A stretch of 64,000 nt of DNA from Petrimonas mucosa (GTDB lineage Bacteria; Bacteroidota; Bacteroidia; Bacteroidales; Dysgonomonadaceae): the NCBI RefSeq assembly GCF_900095795.1, contig NZ_LT608328.1, positions 985,001 through 1,049,000 of the forward strand, written 5' to 3'. Below are positions 27,482 through 36,493 of this stretch, piece after piece. A program made the translations under genes and the position numbers. Positions within the stretch are counted from its first letter, which is position 1, and every line of letters begins with the position of its first letter. Below the pieces are notes generated by a model, which did not search any database, was not told the origin of the DNA, and saw only the letters and a list, made by a program, of their open reading frames with translations.

Positions 27482-28714
27482 TTATTTAGTTGTTGCGGTT
27501 TCTTTAATCTTCTCCATCGTTTTCCATACCTGGTACAGACCGCGGGGAACGTGAAAGCACCCTTTCCATTTTCCCCCTTTCAGGTCGAGCAGCACCTCAC
27601 CCTTGCGGTTGAGATATCCCCACCATTCCGGGTATTCAGGATCTTTGAAGTGATTCCAGGTGTAATCGTGCAGAGTGTTGAACCACTCGAGACACTCTTT
27701 CGATCCGGTGAGCTGGTAGCCTTTGATAAGCGAAATGAGCGTTTCGATATGGACCCACCAGAGTTTTTGATCCCACTCCAGTTGTTGGGGAGGAGATCCC
27801 TTTCGGTCCATAAAATAGAAGATTCCGCCATACTGCTTGTCCCAACCGTACTCAACCATTTTAACTGTTGTCTCTACCGCCTTCTGGATGAGTTGTGGAC
27901 GGTTGAGTCGCTGGCCCAGATCCATGATGAACCACATCGCTTCGATGGCATGTCCCGGATTGATCAATCTTCCGTCGAAGGTGTCGGAGAGCGAACCGTC
28001 CTCATTGACATTCTCCACGATGATTCCACCCAGTTCGGGACGTAAAAAGATCTCCATGACCTCATGGATGCACTCGTTGATCGTTCTGTTTAGGAAGTCG
28101 GGTTCGAGCAGGTGCTCTATCTCGAGTGAGAGGTTGCAGAGAATCATGGGCAGGGAGAACGACTTCAGGCTGCGTGTTCCGGTAATGGCCTTGTTCCACT
28201 CGCCTTTGGGATTGTACCGTTTGGAAAGTATTATTTCGAAGGTTTTTTTTGCAATTTCCGCATATTCTGCCTGGCCGGTTGCTCTGCTCAGCTGGCCGAA
28301 CGCCATTGTGGCAAACGTATAGGAGAAGATATTGTAGGGTACGGTTAATGGTTTTCCTTCACGTGTAAGCGAGAAGTACCAGTTCAGGTTGCCGTCGTGA
28401 CCATGTTTTTTGAGAAATTCTCCTCCCTGCAGGGCGCAATTGAGCCATTCCTCCCGTTTCTCCACATTGTTATATAACATGGAGAACATCCAGACCTGGC
28501 GACCCTGTAACCATACAAATTTGTCTGTGTCGAAGATATTTCCTGCCCGATCCAGGCAAGTGAAGTAACCACCGAACTGATGATCTTGTGATTTTTCAAG
28601 CCAAAAAGGGAGCACGTTTTCCAGCAGTTCGCTCCTGTATTGCTCTATTGCCTTACTGGCATCTATGATGTGCGGGGGTTGGGTGACTCTTTTTTCCATC
28701 TCTTCTCTCTGCAT
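27482..28714 (-). CDS. N-acylglucosamine 2-epimerase family protein
   Basis: A 410-residue (alpha/alpha)6-barrel protein of the AGE/renin-binding-protein family. Conserved segments are FVWLQGRQVWMFSMLYN, INPGHAIEAMWF, KLWWVHIETL and CFHVPRGLYQ, which contain the active-site histidines and the arginine of the family. In Bacteroidota sialic-acid loci such an enzyme converts N-acetylmannosamine to N-acetylglucosamine after cleavage of sialic acid. The nearby sialidase and NanM-like gene support that role, though relatives such as cellobiose 2-epimerase share the fold. No signal peptide, so cytoplasmic. Confidence 0.85.
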   Translation of the reverse strand: MQREEMEKRVTQPPHIIDASKAIEQYRSELLENVLPFWLEKSQDHQFGGYFTCLDRAGNIFDTDKFVWLQGRQVWMFSMLYNNVEKREEWLNCALQGGEFLKKHGHDGNLNWYFSLTREGKPLTVPYNIFSYTFATMAFGQLSRATGQAEYAEIAKKTFEIILSKRYNPKGEWNKAITGTRSLKSFSLPMILCNLSLEIEHLLEPDFLNRTINECIHEVMEIFLRPELGGIIVENVNEDGSLSDTFDGRLINPGHAIEAMWFIMDLGQRLNRPQLIQKAVETTVKMVEYGWDKQYGGIFYFMDRKGSPPQQLEWDQKLWWVHIETLISLIKGYQLTGSKECLEWFNTLHDYTWNHFKDPEYPEWWGYLNRKGEVLLDLKGGKWKGCFHVPRGLYQVWKTMEKIKETATTK

Positions 28715-28794
28715 CCTGTTTTATCCTTTTGGATATAAATAAAGAACAATTAATTAATATATGGCGCAAAGAAAATAAAAAGAAACTTGAAAAA

Positions 28795-28802
28795 CAAATT
28801 TA
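28795..28802 (-). promoter_or_regulatory. Possible -7 box for the epimerase gene
   Basis: Reading on the minus strand, TAAATTTG fits the Bacteroidota TAnnTTTG -7 element about 80 bp before the epimerase ATG, within a 157-bp AT-rich gap. No well-spaced -33 TTTG accompanies it, so this is weak. Confidence 0.3.
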
Positions 28803-28871
28803 TTAATAAAATAATTTAATAAATATGTTGCAAAACATAATATTGAATCAAAATATATGTTTTTTATGTAG

Positions 28872-29597
28872 TTATTTAATAAAGGTGAGTTGTTTTAATG
28901 AATCAATCTTCCCCACATCGATACTCTTGACGCCCGCCGGAGCATAACCGGCTATCGGGCAATATTTGCAGATTGTCAGATAGAAATCGATAATGGAGAA
29001 CCTCTCGGGAAACTCCTCCATGTATTTGAGGATTGAAGGGTGAAGGATATGGATACCGGAGAATGCCAGCTTTTTACAGGCATCTCTCTGCAGTTCAGGG
29101 AACGGTGATTTAATCTCTCCTGTCGCCTCATTCAGCCAGCCGGTCAGTCTGTTCTCCCGGTCGAAAAGGAGATAGCGCGACGTCTTCCGTTCACTTACCA
29201 GCAGTGTGGCCAGGGAGTGGCTGTCGGCATGAAAGCGGTAGAACTGCAACAAGTCTACATCCGAGAGGATGTCCACATTGTGAATGAGAAACGGCTTGCC
29301 GTCGTCGAAAAACCAGGAGGCTCTTTTTATGCCACCCCCGGTGTCGAGAAGTGCCTGGCTCTCGTCTGAAAATTCGATACGGATGTCGAAACGGCTGTTT
29401 TCCTCAATATATTGCCTGATCTGGTCGGCAAAATGGTGTACGTTAATGATGATCTCGTCAACACCTGCACCCTTCAGCTTTTGTATGGCGTGCCACAGGA
29501 GTGGTTTTCCCGCTACGGGAACCAGGGCCTTCGGCATGGTGTCCGTCAGTGGTTTCAACCGTGTGCCCAGGCCGGCAGCAAAAATCATCGCTTTCAT
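28872..29597 (-). CDS. murU: Sugar-1-phosphate nucleotidyltransferase, MurU-like
   Basis: A 241-residue protein with the nucleotidyltransferase signature FAAGLGTRLKPLTDTMPKAL and the metal-binding HNVDILSDVD segment. Its length and close pairing with an AmgK-like kinase point to MurU, which makes UDP-N-acetylmuramic acid from MurNAc-1-phosphate in cell-wall recycling. A mannose-1-phosphate or glucose-1-phosphate transferase cannot be excluded. It starts 33 bp after the kinase/RapZ fusion gene and probably shares its transcript. Confidence 0.75.
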   Translation of the reverse strand: MKAMIFAAGLGTRLKPLTDTMPKALVPVAGKPLLWHAIQKLKGAGVDEIIINVHHFADQIRQYIEENSRFDIRIEFSDESQALLDTGGGIKRASWFFDDGKPFLIHNVDILSDVDLLQFYRFHADSHSLATLLVSERKTSRYLLFDRENRLTGWLNEATGEIKSPFPELQRDACKKLAFSGIHILHPSILKYMEEFPERFSIIDFYLTICKYCPIAGYAPAGVKSIDVGKIDSLKQLTFIK

Positions 29598-29629
29598 GTT
29601 GAATCTGGAATAGTGATTTCTACCCCCTT

Positions 29630-31051
29630 TTACCGGCGGTTGAATTCCTGTTCGATATTCTGTTCCCGATGAACCAGCAATACGTTGACGCCGAACTTTT
29701 TCGCGATATGTTCTGCCGTCTTCTGAGCTGCGTAGACCGACCGGTGTTGTCCTCCGGTACAGCCGAACGAGACCATCAGGTTGGTGAAATTCCGTTCCAT
29801 GTATCGCTTCACGTGGCTGTCGACCAGCGGATAGATATTATCCAGGAAGCGTACAATTTCGCCATCCTCCTCCAGAAACCTGATCACCTCCTCGTCCAGC
29901 CCCGTGAAACTGTTGAACCTTTCATATTTTCCGGGATTGTTGATTGCACGGCAATCGAACACATAACCGCCTCCATTGCCCGATGCGTCGTCGGGTATCC
30001 CTTTCTTGTAGGCAAAACTGAAGACACGAACCAGCAGTTCACGTTTTTGCGTATCGGCAAACTGTTTCAGGTTGATCATTTCGTTCAGTACCTTTGAGAG
30101 ATAGGGATACTCCTCGAAGCCATCCCTGAGGAGCATGCGGAGGTTGTTGAGCGCATACGGGATGCTCTGAATAAAGTGTGGCTTCTTCTCGAAGTACCCC
30201 CGGAACCCGTATGCCCCTAGAACCTGTAATGTGCGGAACAGTACGAACAACCTGAGTTTTTTTGCAAATATGGTTTCATCTACCGCCCTGTATTTGCGGA
30301 GTGAAGCGATATAGGTCGCGATGAGTTCGTTGCGCAACTCCTCTGGAAAATTGGCTTTTGCCTGCCACAGGAATGATGCCACGTCATAATAGACCGGTCC
30401 TTTTCTTCCCCCCTGATAATCTATGAAATAGGGGGTGTTATTCAGGAGCATCACGTTGCGCGACTGAAAATCGCGATATAGAAATGTATCAGCCCCATCC
30501 TCGAGCAGCTGTTGCGCCATCTTGTCAAAATCATCCTCCAGCAACTCCTCCTGAAACTCCATTCCGGTAGTCTTCAGGAAATTGTACTTGAAGTAGTTCA
30601 AATCCCAGTAGACCGAGCGGCGATTGAACTCGGCCTGAGGATAACAGATGCTGAAGTCGAGTCCACGGGCGCCAAGTACCTGGAAATCGGCCAGCATGGC
30701 GATGGTTCTGTGGAGAAGCTCCTTCTCCTCGGTACTGAAAACGCCAGTTGTCCTGCCTGCTTTCAGGGCGTCGAAGAGTACCAGGTCGCCCAGATCCTCC
30801 TGGATATAGAATAGCTCATCGTTTGAAACGGCCACTACCCGGGGGGTATTCAGCCCTTGCTGGTGGAAATGGTGCGAGAGGCCGATAAAGGCATGATTCT
30901 CCTCTCTCGATTGTCCGTGTACCCCGATGACCGATACTTCCTCCTGCTTCAGTCGGTAGTACCTCCGGTTAGATCCCGACGAGGGGAGTGACTCGATGTG
31001 CGGAGCAGACTTTCCGGTATACTCCTTGAACAGTCTTACCAATTCTTTCAT
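29630..31051 (-). CDS. AmgK-like amino-sugar kinase fused to a RapZ C-terminal domain
   Basis: A 473-residue two-domain protein. Residues 1 to about 330 form an aminoglycoside-phosphotransferase-type kinase, with the catalytic loop YRDFQSRNVM and the metal site FIDYQGGRKGP. In AmgK enzymes this fold phosphorylates MurNAc and GlcNAc at C1. Residues from about 350 match the C-terminal domain of RapZ: VFDCRAINNPGKYERFN, then VDSHVKRYMERNFTNLMVSF and GCTGGQHRSVYAA. In Enterobacteria that domain binds glucosamine-6-phosphate and small RNAs. The N-terminal kinase-like P-loop domain of RapZ is not present. The neighbour MurU-like gene supports a role in amino-sugar recycling, with the RapZ part possibly sensing or regulating. 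The function of the fusion is inference. Confidence 0.82.
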   Translation of the reverse strand: MKELVRLFKEYTGKSAPHIESLPSSGSNRRYYRLKQEEVSVIGVHGQSREENHAFIGLSHHFHQQGLNTPRVVAVSNDELFYIQEDLGDLVLFDALKAGRTTGVFSTEEKELLHRTIAMLADFQVLGARGLDFSICYPQAEFNRRSVYWDLNYFKYNFLKTTGMEFQEELLEDDFDKMAQQLLEDGADTFLYRDFQSRNVMLLNNTPYFIDYQGGRKGPVYYDVASFLWQAKANFPEELRNELIATYIASLRKYRAVDETIFAKKLRLFVLFRTLQVLGAYGFRGYFEKKPHFIQSIPYALNNLRMLLRDGFEEYPYLSKVLNEMINLKQFADTQKRELLVRVFSFAYKKGIPDDASGNGGGYVFDCRAINNPGKYERFNSFTGLDEEVIRFLEEDGEIVRFLDNIYPLVDSHVKRYMERNFTNLMVSFGCTGGQHRSVYAAQKTAEHIAKKFGVNVLLVHREQNIEQEFNRR

Positions 31052-31061
31052 ACGGATGAGG

Positions 31062-32987
31062 TTAGTTTTCTAGTTCGTTTAGCCATAGGTTTACCACGGC
31101 ATCGCTAGGCATCCGCCAGTCACCCCGTGGCGATAGGTTGACGGAGCCCACCTTGGGACCGTCCGGCATACAGGAGCGTTTGAACTGCTGGGCAAAAAAG
31201 CGTTTATAGAACACCTTCAGCCATTTCAATATCTCTTCCGGAGGATAGAGGTGGGCAAAAGCCTGTTGTGCAATGAAACGGATCCGTCGGGGGGAGTCCC
31301 CGTAACGCAACATCCGGTGCAGGAAGAAGTCGTGCAGTTCGTAGGGTCCGATGAAATGTTCAGTCTTCTGGGAGATCTTTCCCTCGTTGTCTGCCGGCAG
31401 CAGTTCCGGACTGAAGGGTGTATCGAGAATATCCAGCAGAATCTTCCGGGCTTGCTCCTCCATCTCCGTATGGGCTATCCAGCGGACGAGAGAGGCAACC
31501 AACGTTTTGGGCACGCTCGCATTGACGGCATACATCGACATCTGATCGCCGTTATAGGTGGCCCAGCCCAAGGCCAGTTCCGAGAGGTTGCCGGTTCCTA
31601 CCACCAGTCCCCCCGTCTTGTTGGCATAGTCCATCAGTATCTGTGTCCGTTCCCTGGCCTGTGCATTCTCGTAGGTGATGTCGTGAAGGTTGATCTCGTG
31701 TCCGATATCTTCAAGGTGCCGGGTAACGGCATCAACTATGGATATCTCCTTCGCGGTTACGCCTACTCTCCTCATCAGTTCCAGGGCATTGTTGTATGTC
31801 CTTCCTGTGGTGCCGAAGCCGGGCATGGTGATTCCGGTGATGTTTTTCCTGGGCAGGTCGAGCAGATCGAATGTCTTGACGGCAACCAGTAGTGCCAGAG
31901 TCGAGTCGAGACCTCCCGAAATGCCGATGGTGACTCTCTCCGTTCCGGTGTGGTGTAACCGCTTGGCAAGTCCCATCGTCTGGATGTTGAAGACTTCGCC
32001 CAGGTATTCAGCTTCATTCTCCGGATGAGGAATAAAGGGATGGGGATTGAACTGTCGGTGCATCTTCTCCGCCACAACCGGTTCCATTGCACAATCGATA
32101 ACCTGGACCGACTCCTCCCGCGGAGGATTGAAATTGCTGTTTCTCAGTCTGTCACTCCTGAGGACCGATATGTCGATATCGGCGATGACCATCTCATTCT
32201 CCTGTGAGAAACGTCTCCCCTCGGCAAGAAGCCTGGCGTTTTCAGCGATGATTGTGGCACCGGAAAAGACCAGGTCGGTGGAAGATTCTCCGCACCCGGA
32301 GGATGCATAGACGTATGCCGCATTGCAACGGCCAGACTGCTGCAGAATAAGCGATTTCCTGTAGGCATTCTTGCCTACCAGCTCGTTGCTTGCCGAGAGG
32401 TTGAAGATGACCTCGGCACCCTGCATGGATAGTTTTGAAGAGGGGGGAACAGGCATCCAGAGATCCTCGCAGATCTCTACACCGAATAGGGCGAATGGTG
32501 TCCTGAAGATCGCTCCACCGGAGAGAACAGGTACTCTCCGGTTGCAGATTTCGGTAGATGACACTGTAAGGTCGCCGCTTCCCGCAAACCACCGTTTCTC
32601 GTAATACTCGTTATTGTTGGGGATATATGTTTTGGGGACAATGCCCAGCACTCCCTCGTTAGAGAGAACAGCAGCCACGTTGTACAAGCGATTTCCCAAC
32701 AACAATGGCAGTCCCACTATGGCAATCATCGACGGTTTGCTTCTCATGAAGCCGGTCAGCTCCGCCAGGGACTCGACGGCTTTCTGCTGCAGTGCAGTCT
32801 GCAGAAAGAGATCGCCACATGTATATGCGGTGATAGATAGCTCGGGAAAAGCGATGAACTGTACCTGTTCCGACTCGGCCCTGTCGATCATCGACTTGAT
32901 TTCCGAAATGTTGTAATCGCAGTCTGCCACCCGTACCTTGGGAGATGCTGCCGCTACCCTGATAAAACCGTACTTGTTGATATGCAT
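31062..32987 (-). CDS. nadE: Glutamine-dependent NAD+ synthetase
   Basis: A two-domain enzyme of 641 residues. The N-terminal nitrilase-like glutaminase shows FPELSITAYTCGDLF and the catalytic cysteine in VEICEDLWMP. The C-terminal synthetase carries the ATP-pyrophosphatase loop GISGGLDSTLALL and ends with a segment containing KRSCMPDGPKVG. It makes NAD+ from deamido-NAD+. I chose the ATG at 32987 (MHINKYGFIRVAAA), since the 11 extra upstream codons do not look conserved. It is 10 bp from the kinase/RapZ gene, so probably co-transcribed. Confidence 0.93.
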   Translation of the reverse strand: MHINKYGFIRVAAASPKVRVADCDYNISEIKSMIDRAESEQVQFIAFPELSITAYTCGDLFLQTALQQKAVESLAELTGFMRSKPSMIAIVGLPLLLGNRLYNVAAVLSNEGVLGIVPKTYIPNNNEYYEKRWFAGSGDLTVSSTEICNRRVPVLSGGAIFRTPFALFGVEICEDLWMPVPPSSKLSMQGAEVIFNLSASNELVGKNAYRKSLILQQSGRCNAAYVYASSGCGESSTDLVFSGATIIAENARLLAEGRRFSQENEMVIADIDISVLRSDRLRNSNFNPPREESVQVIDCAMEPVVAEKMHRQFNPHPFIPHPENEAEYLGEVFNIQTMGLAKRLHHTGTERVTIGISGGLDSTLALLVAVKTFDLLDLPRKNITGITMPGFGTTGRTYNNALELMRRVGVTAKEISIVDAVTRHLEDIGHEINLHDITYENAQARERTQILMDYANKTGGLVVGTGNLSELALGWATYNGDQMSMYAVNASVPKTLVASLVRWIAHTEMEEQARKILLDILDTPFSPELLPADNEGKISQKTEHFIGPYELHDFFLHRMLRYGDSPRRIRFIAQQAFAHLYPPEEILKWLKVFYKRFFAQQFKRSCMPDGPKVGSVNLSPRGDWRMPSDAVVNLWLNELEN

Positions 32988-33056
32988 TGTCGTTGCCCGT
33001 TTAGGTTGTAGGAGATACAAATTTAGCTATTTTTTGCGAAATAGGTCAAAGCCACC

Positions 33057-33791
33057 TCAGATTAAGGAGGTGATTTTCAGAATTTCTGGAAACCGCTCCA
33101 TCAGCTCTTGCATGGAGTGAAAAACCAGTTTTGCGCCGGCATCGGTGAGGATATTGTCGCTGAGCGGTCCGGTGTTGACACAGATGGTAAAAATGCCGGC
33201 ACTGGTTGCTGCCTCGGTTCCCAACGGGGCGTTTTCGACGACCAGGGCCTGGTTGGGGCTGAGGTTCCCCCCCTTCTGCAGACCCATCAGAAACGGTTCG
33301 GGATGCGGTTTCCCTATCTTTACATCAAAAGCGGTAACCATCGTCTCTGGAGTGAAGATGCCGGGGAAGTCCTGATCGAGCCTGTCGAGCAGCGACGGCT
33401 GTCCCGACCCGGTCACCAGTACCGGTTTCAATCCGCTCGACTTGACGAAATTGAGAATCTCCCTTGCACCGGGTATTGTCTCCCCCGTGTTGTATTTTAC
33501 GAACAGCTCGCTTTTCCTTTCATAGATTCTCCGGATCTCTTCTTCCGTTGCATCCCTGCCAAAATTCCGCTGGAAGATGATATGGATCGTGGATGCTCCG
33601 GTCCTCCCTTCATGGAGATAGAACTCTTCGGAATCGGTCCTCAATCCGAGTTCCTCTATCGTCTGCCGCCACGACCGTGCATGGGCGGGCATGGAATTGT
33701 AGAGTACGCCATCCATGTCGAACAGGATCGCCTTCAGTTCAAAACCGGTATAATTATTTGCTTTCAGGTAGTCTTGGAATTGCTCTTTCAT
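33057..33791 (-). CDS. HAD-family sugar-phosphate phosphatase or phosphoglucomutase
   Basis: A HAD hydrolase with motif I LFDMDGVLYNS, motif II LVTGSGQPS, and motif III/IV KIGKPHPEPFLMG followed by VVENAPLG. This resembles the beta-phosphoglucomutase/sugar phosphatase branch. Start chosen at the ATG at 33791 (MKEQFQDYLKA). A longer frame up to 33848 would read 19 residues out of the adjacent ISL3 end and is artificial. The ISL3 element ends only 12 bp before this start, so the original upstream sequence, which probably linked it to pgi, is now displaced by 1.27 kb. Confidence 0.8.
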   Translation of the reverse strand: MKEQFQDYLKANNYTGFELKAILFDMDGVLYNSMPAHARSWRQTIEELGLRTDSEEFYLHEGRTGASTIHIIFQRNFGRDATEEEIRRIYERKSELFVKYNTGETIPGAREILNFVKSSGLKPVLVTGSGQPSLLDRLDQDFPGIFTPETMVTAFDVKIGKPHPEPFLMGLQKGGNLSPNQALVVENAPLGTEAATSAGIFTICVNTGPLSDNILTDAGAKLVFHSMQELMERFPEILKITSLI

Positions 33792-33803
33792 ATAATTAAA
33801 AAA

Positions 33804-35073
33804 GGTTCTATATGAAATACTGTGGGTAGTCAAATTTGAGTTTGCCACAGGTAAAGTAAATCATGTTAATAAAATTCCGGGAGTTTCTATAACCCCTTGC
33901 TCTTTTTTTAGCCAATTGAATTTTTGAGTTTATTCCTTCGAGTATGCCATTTGAGATTTTACTCTTTATATATCTCACAATGCCTCTCCAGTGGGCTTTA
34001 ATGGTATTTACCAATCGGATAAAAGGTTGTATTTTAGATTCCATGGCAAAGTCACACCAAAAGGCCAAATAGCTTTCTGCTTCTTCCGTGTCCTTTATCT
34101 GCCAAAAGTCCTCAAACATTTCTTTAAGCCAATATCCCTGCCCTAGCTTTGGATACATCTCGAGTAGTATATCCTTCTCTGTTTGTAGTTTGTCGCTCAA
34201 TTTCTTTTTCAGAAAAGTATACTTATGTCCTTTCAGCAGCTCATTTCCTGTTCGTTCTAATTTACGGAGTTCATCCATCGCCTTATTGACCTCTTTTACC
34301 ACGTGAAACTTATCAAATGTTATTTGACTCTCTGGAAGATACGCTGTGCAACCCGCGATAAAAGAGGGTGACATATCTATACAAACATCTTCGATTTGAG
34401 TGGTATCTACATGTTTGCTTTCTAAATACTTTACGCTCTCTTCGATACAATCAGAACCTTTGCCCTGACAGGCGTAAAGTACACGCCGTTCGTTCAAATC
34501 GACCAAATGTGTGATGTAGTTATGCCCCTTCTTCTGTGAAGTTTCATCAAAACCGATTTGAGTTAAGTTTTCAGGGATATCTTTTTTATGTGCACGTTCT
34601 ACCCAATAATTGAAAATTCCCCAGATACGTTGTGCGTAAACCTTTAACGTGGAAGCAACGCTGCTTACAGGCATTTCTTTCTCTATCAGCAACATAGAGA
34701 ACGCTTCAAACAATAAAGTGAAACCACTTCCTTTTCGTGCCCAAGGTACACTTTGAACCTCCGTCTTGCCGTCAGATTGTTTTACCCGGGGTATGCGCGC
34801 ATGCAAATAGCAGCGATACTGGAAAAAATTCAGATGTTGCCATGTATGATCGCTACTGTCATAAGCTGTATAATAAGCTCCGTCGGGCATTAAAAACTTT
34901 GAGCCTCGCTCAAAGTCTATGTGGATATCCAACTGTGATATGCTTGGATCAATATCTATTTTGGTAATGATCCACGGTTTTTCCAAACCTAATGCTAAAG
35001 TGAAAAGTGCTATTGAATTCATTCCACAAAGTTAATTCAATTTTAATTTACCCATACAATATCATATAGAACC
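33804..35073 (-). mobile_element. Complete ISL3-family insertion sequence with target duplication
   Basis: The 1270-bp element has clear inverted repeats: GGTTCTATATGAAATACTGT at 33804 and, on the other strand from 35073, GGTTCTATATGATATTGTAT. It is flanked by the 8-bp direct repeat TTAAAAAA (33796-33803 and 35074-35081), the duplication length known for ISL3. Perfect duplications and an intact gene indicate a recent insertion. The target is the T-run of the pgi terminator. Confidence 0.95.
33808..35022 (-). CDS. ISL3-family transposase
   Basis: A 404-residue protein with the ISL3 transposase domain: IGFDETSQKKGHNYIT (first aspartate), VCIDMSPSFIAGC (second), FDKFHVVKEVNKAMDELR, and a C-terminal SNGILEGINSKIQLAKKRARGY with the catalytic glutamate. 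The family's N-terminal zinc-binding part is reduced here. The gene fills the element and its stop overlaps the inner edge of the left inverted repeat. No damage is visible, so it is likely active. Confidence 0.93.
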   Translation of the reverse strand: MNSIALFTLALGLEKPWIITKIDIDPSISQLDIHIDFERGSKFLMPDGAYYTAYDSSDHTWQHLNFFQYRCYLHARIPRVKQSDGKTEVQSVPWARKGSGFTLLFEAFSMLLIEKEMPVSSVASTLKVYAQRIWGIFNYWVERAHKKDIPENLTQIGFDETSQKKGHNYITHLVDLNERRVLYACQGKGSDCIEESVKYLESKHVDTTQIEDVCIDMSPSFIAGCTAYLPESQITFDKFHVVKEVNKAMDELRKLERTGNELLKGHKYTFLKKKLSDKLQTEKDILLEMYPKLGQGYWLKEMFEDFWQIKDTEEAESYLAFWCDFAMESKIQPFIRLVNTIKAHWRGIVRYIKSKISNGILEGINSKIQLAKKRARGYRNSRNFINMIYFTCGKLKFDYPQYFI

Positions 35074-35075
35074 TT

Positions 35076-35115
35076 AAAAAATCGCAGGACCACCAAAGAG
35101 CAGTCGAGCGATTTT
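35076..35115 (-). terminator. Rho-independent terminator downstream of pgi
   Basis: On the minus strand AAAATCGC (35115-35108) pairs perfectly with GCGATTTT (35085-35078), and the descending arm runs on into a stretch of six T. It lies 22 bp past the pgi stop. The loop is long (22 nt). The ISL3 element is inserted directly at the T-run and its target duplication preserves it. Confidence 0.55.
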
Positions 35116-35136
35116 AAGTTTTTTAAAGGTGGTAAT

Positions 35137-36480
35137 TTATAATCTTTTTTTTATCGCCTGGGTCTCTGCTTCGTAGCCCGGTTTCTCAAGCAGTGCAAAC
35201 ATGTTGCGCTTGTAGGCCTCCACGCCGGGCTGGTTGAACGGATTGACGTCGAGCATATAGCCGCTGATGCCGCAAGCCTTCTCGAAGAAGTAGATAAGCT
35301 GTCCGATGTAGTATTCCGAAAGTTTGGGAATCTCAATCAGGATATTGGGTACACCTCCATCGACATGAGCGATCAGCGTGCCCAGTTCCGCCATCTTGTT
35401 CACTTCGTCCACCCGTTTCCCTTTCAGGTAGTTAAGTCCATCCAGATCGGTGTCATCCTGCGGTATGGTGACGTGAGCCTTTGGCTCCTTTACCGACAGG
35501 ACCGTCTCGAAGATGGTCCGTTCCCCCTCCTGGATCCATTGACCCATCGAGTGGAGGTCGGTGGTGAAATCGACAGCGGCGGGGAAAATTCCTTTTCCAT
35601 CCTTACCTTCGCTTTCACCATAGAGCTGTTTCCACCATTCTGCAAAATAGTGCAGTTTCGGATTGTAGTTGGCCAGGATCTCAATTTTCTTGCCTCTCCT
35701 GTAAAGCTCGTTGCGGATGGCCGCATAGATGGCAGGGAGATTAACTTCGAACGGAGTGTCGGCACCACAGGCCTTCTCCATTTCGGTGGCTCCCTTGTTC
35801 AACTCCCGGATATTTATACCTGCCACGGCGATGGGCAACAAGCCTACAGGGGTAAGTACCGAATAGCGTCCGCCTACATCGTCGGGAATGACAAAAGTCT
35901 TGTAGCCTTCGGTGGTAGCCAGCGTACGCAGGGCTCCTTTTGATGCGTCGGTGATGGCTACGATCCGCTTGCGGGCCTCCTCCCCGCCTACCTTGGCAAC
36001 CAGCAGGTCTTTAAGGAGACGGAAGGCAATGGCCGGTTCAGTTGTGGTTCCCGATTTGGATATGTTGATAATTCCGAATTGACGTTTTTCGAGGTAACTG
36101 GTGAGCTCATGCAGATAATCTTCGCCGATATTGTTCCCTGCATAGAGGATGACCGGATCTTTCCGTTCGTGCTGCAACCAGTCGAAAGAACTGGAGAGGA
36201 CATCGATAACGGCTTTTGCTCCCAGGTAACTCCCTCCGATGCCCACCACTACTACGGCCTCACAGCGTGAGCGAAGCGCCGTTGCGGTATCTTCGATATC
36301 CCGGATAAGATCCTCGGTGACCGAAGAGGGAAGGTTTACCCAACCCAGAAAGTCGTTTCCTGCCCGTGTCCCGTCGTGCAGGGCCCTGTTGGCGGCAGTT
36401 GCGTTGTCTGCCTGTTGCAGGATCTCCTTCTCGGAGACAAAATCATACACATGATTAATGACTAGTTTTATTCTGTCCAT
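35137..36480 (-). CDS. pgi: Glucose-6-phosphate isomerase
   Basis: A 447-residue enzyme of the short bacterial PGI type, interconverting glucose-6- and fructose-6-phosphate. Conserved parts are [48 protein letters not shown], a middle [13 protein letters not shown] with the catalytic glutamate, and the late [12 protein letters not shown] with the lysine. I chose the ATG at 36480 ([10 protein letters not shown]) over the GTG two codons upstream. It follows gpsA and lysS on the same strand and probably shares their transcript. Confidence 0.95.
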   Translation of the reverse strand: MDRIKLVINHVYDFVSEKEILQQADNATAANRALHDGTRAGNDFLGWVNLPSSVTEDLIRDIEDTATALRSRCEAVVVVGIGGSYLGAKAVIDVLSSSFDWLQHERKDPVILYAGNNIGEDYLHELTSYLEKRQFGIINISKSGTTTEPAIAFRLLKDLLVAKVGGEEARKRIVAITDASKGALRTLATTEGYKTFVIPDDVGGRYSVLTPVGLLPIAVAGINIRELNKGATEMEKACGADTPFEVNLPAIYAAIRNELYRRGKKIEILANYNPKLHYFAEWWKQLYGESEGKDGKGIFPAAVDFTTDLHSMGQWIQEGERTIFETVLSVKEPKAHVTIPQDDTDLDGLNYLKGKRVDEVNKMAELGTLIAHVDGGVPNILIEIPKLSEYYIGQLIYFFEKACGISGYMLDVNPFNQPGVEAYKRNMFALLEKPGYEAETQAIKKRL

Positions 36481-36493
36481 ATTCACTATGTTG

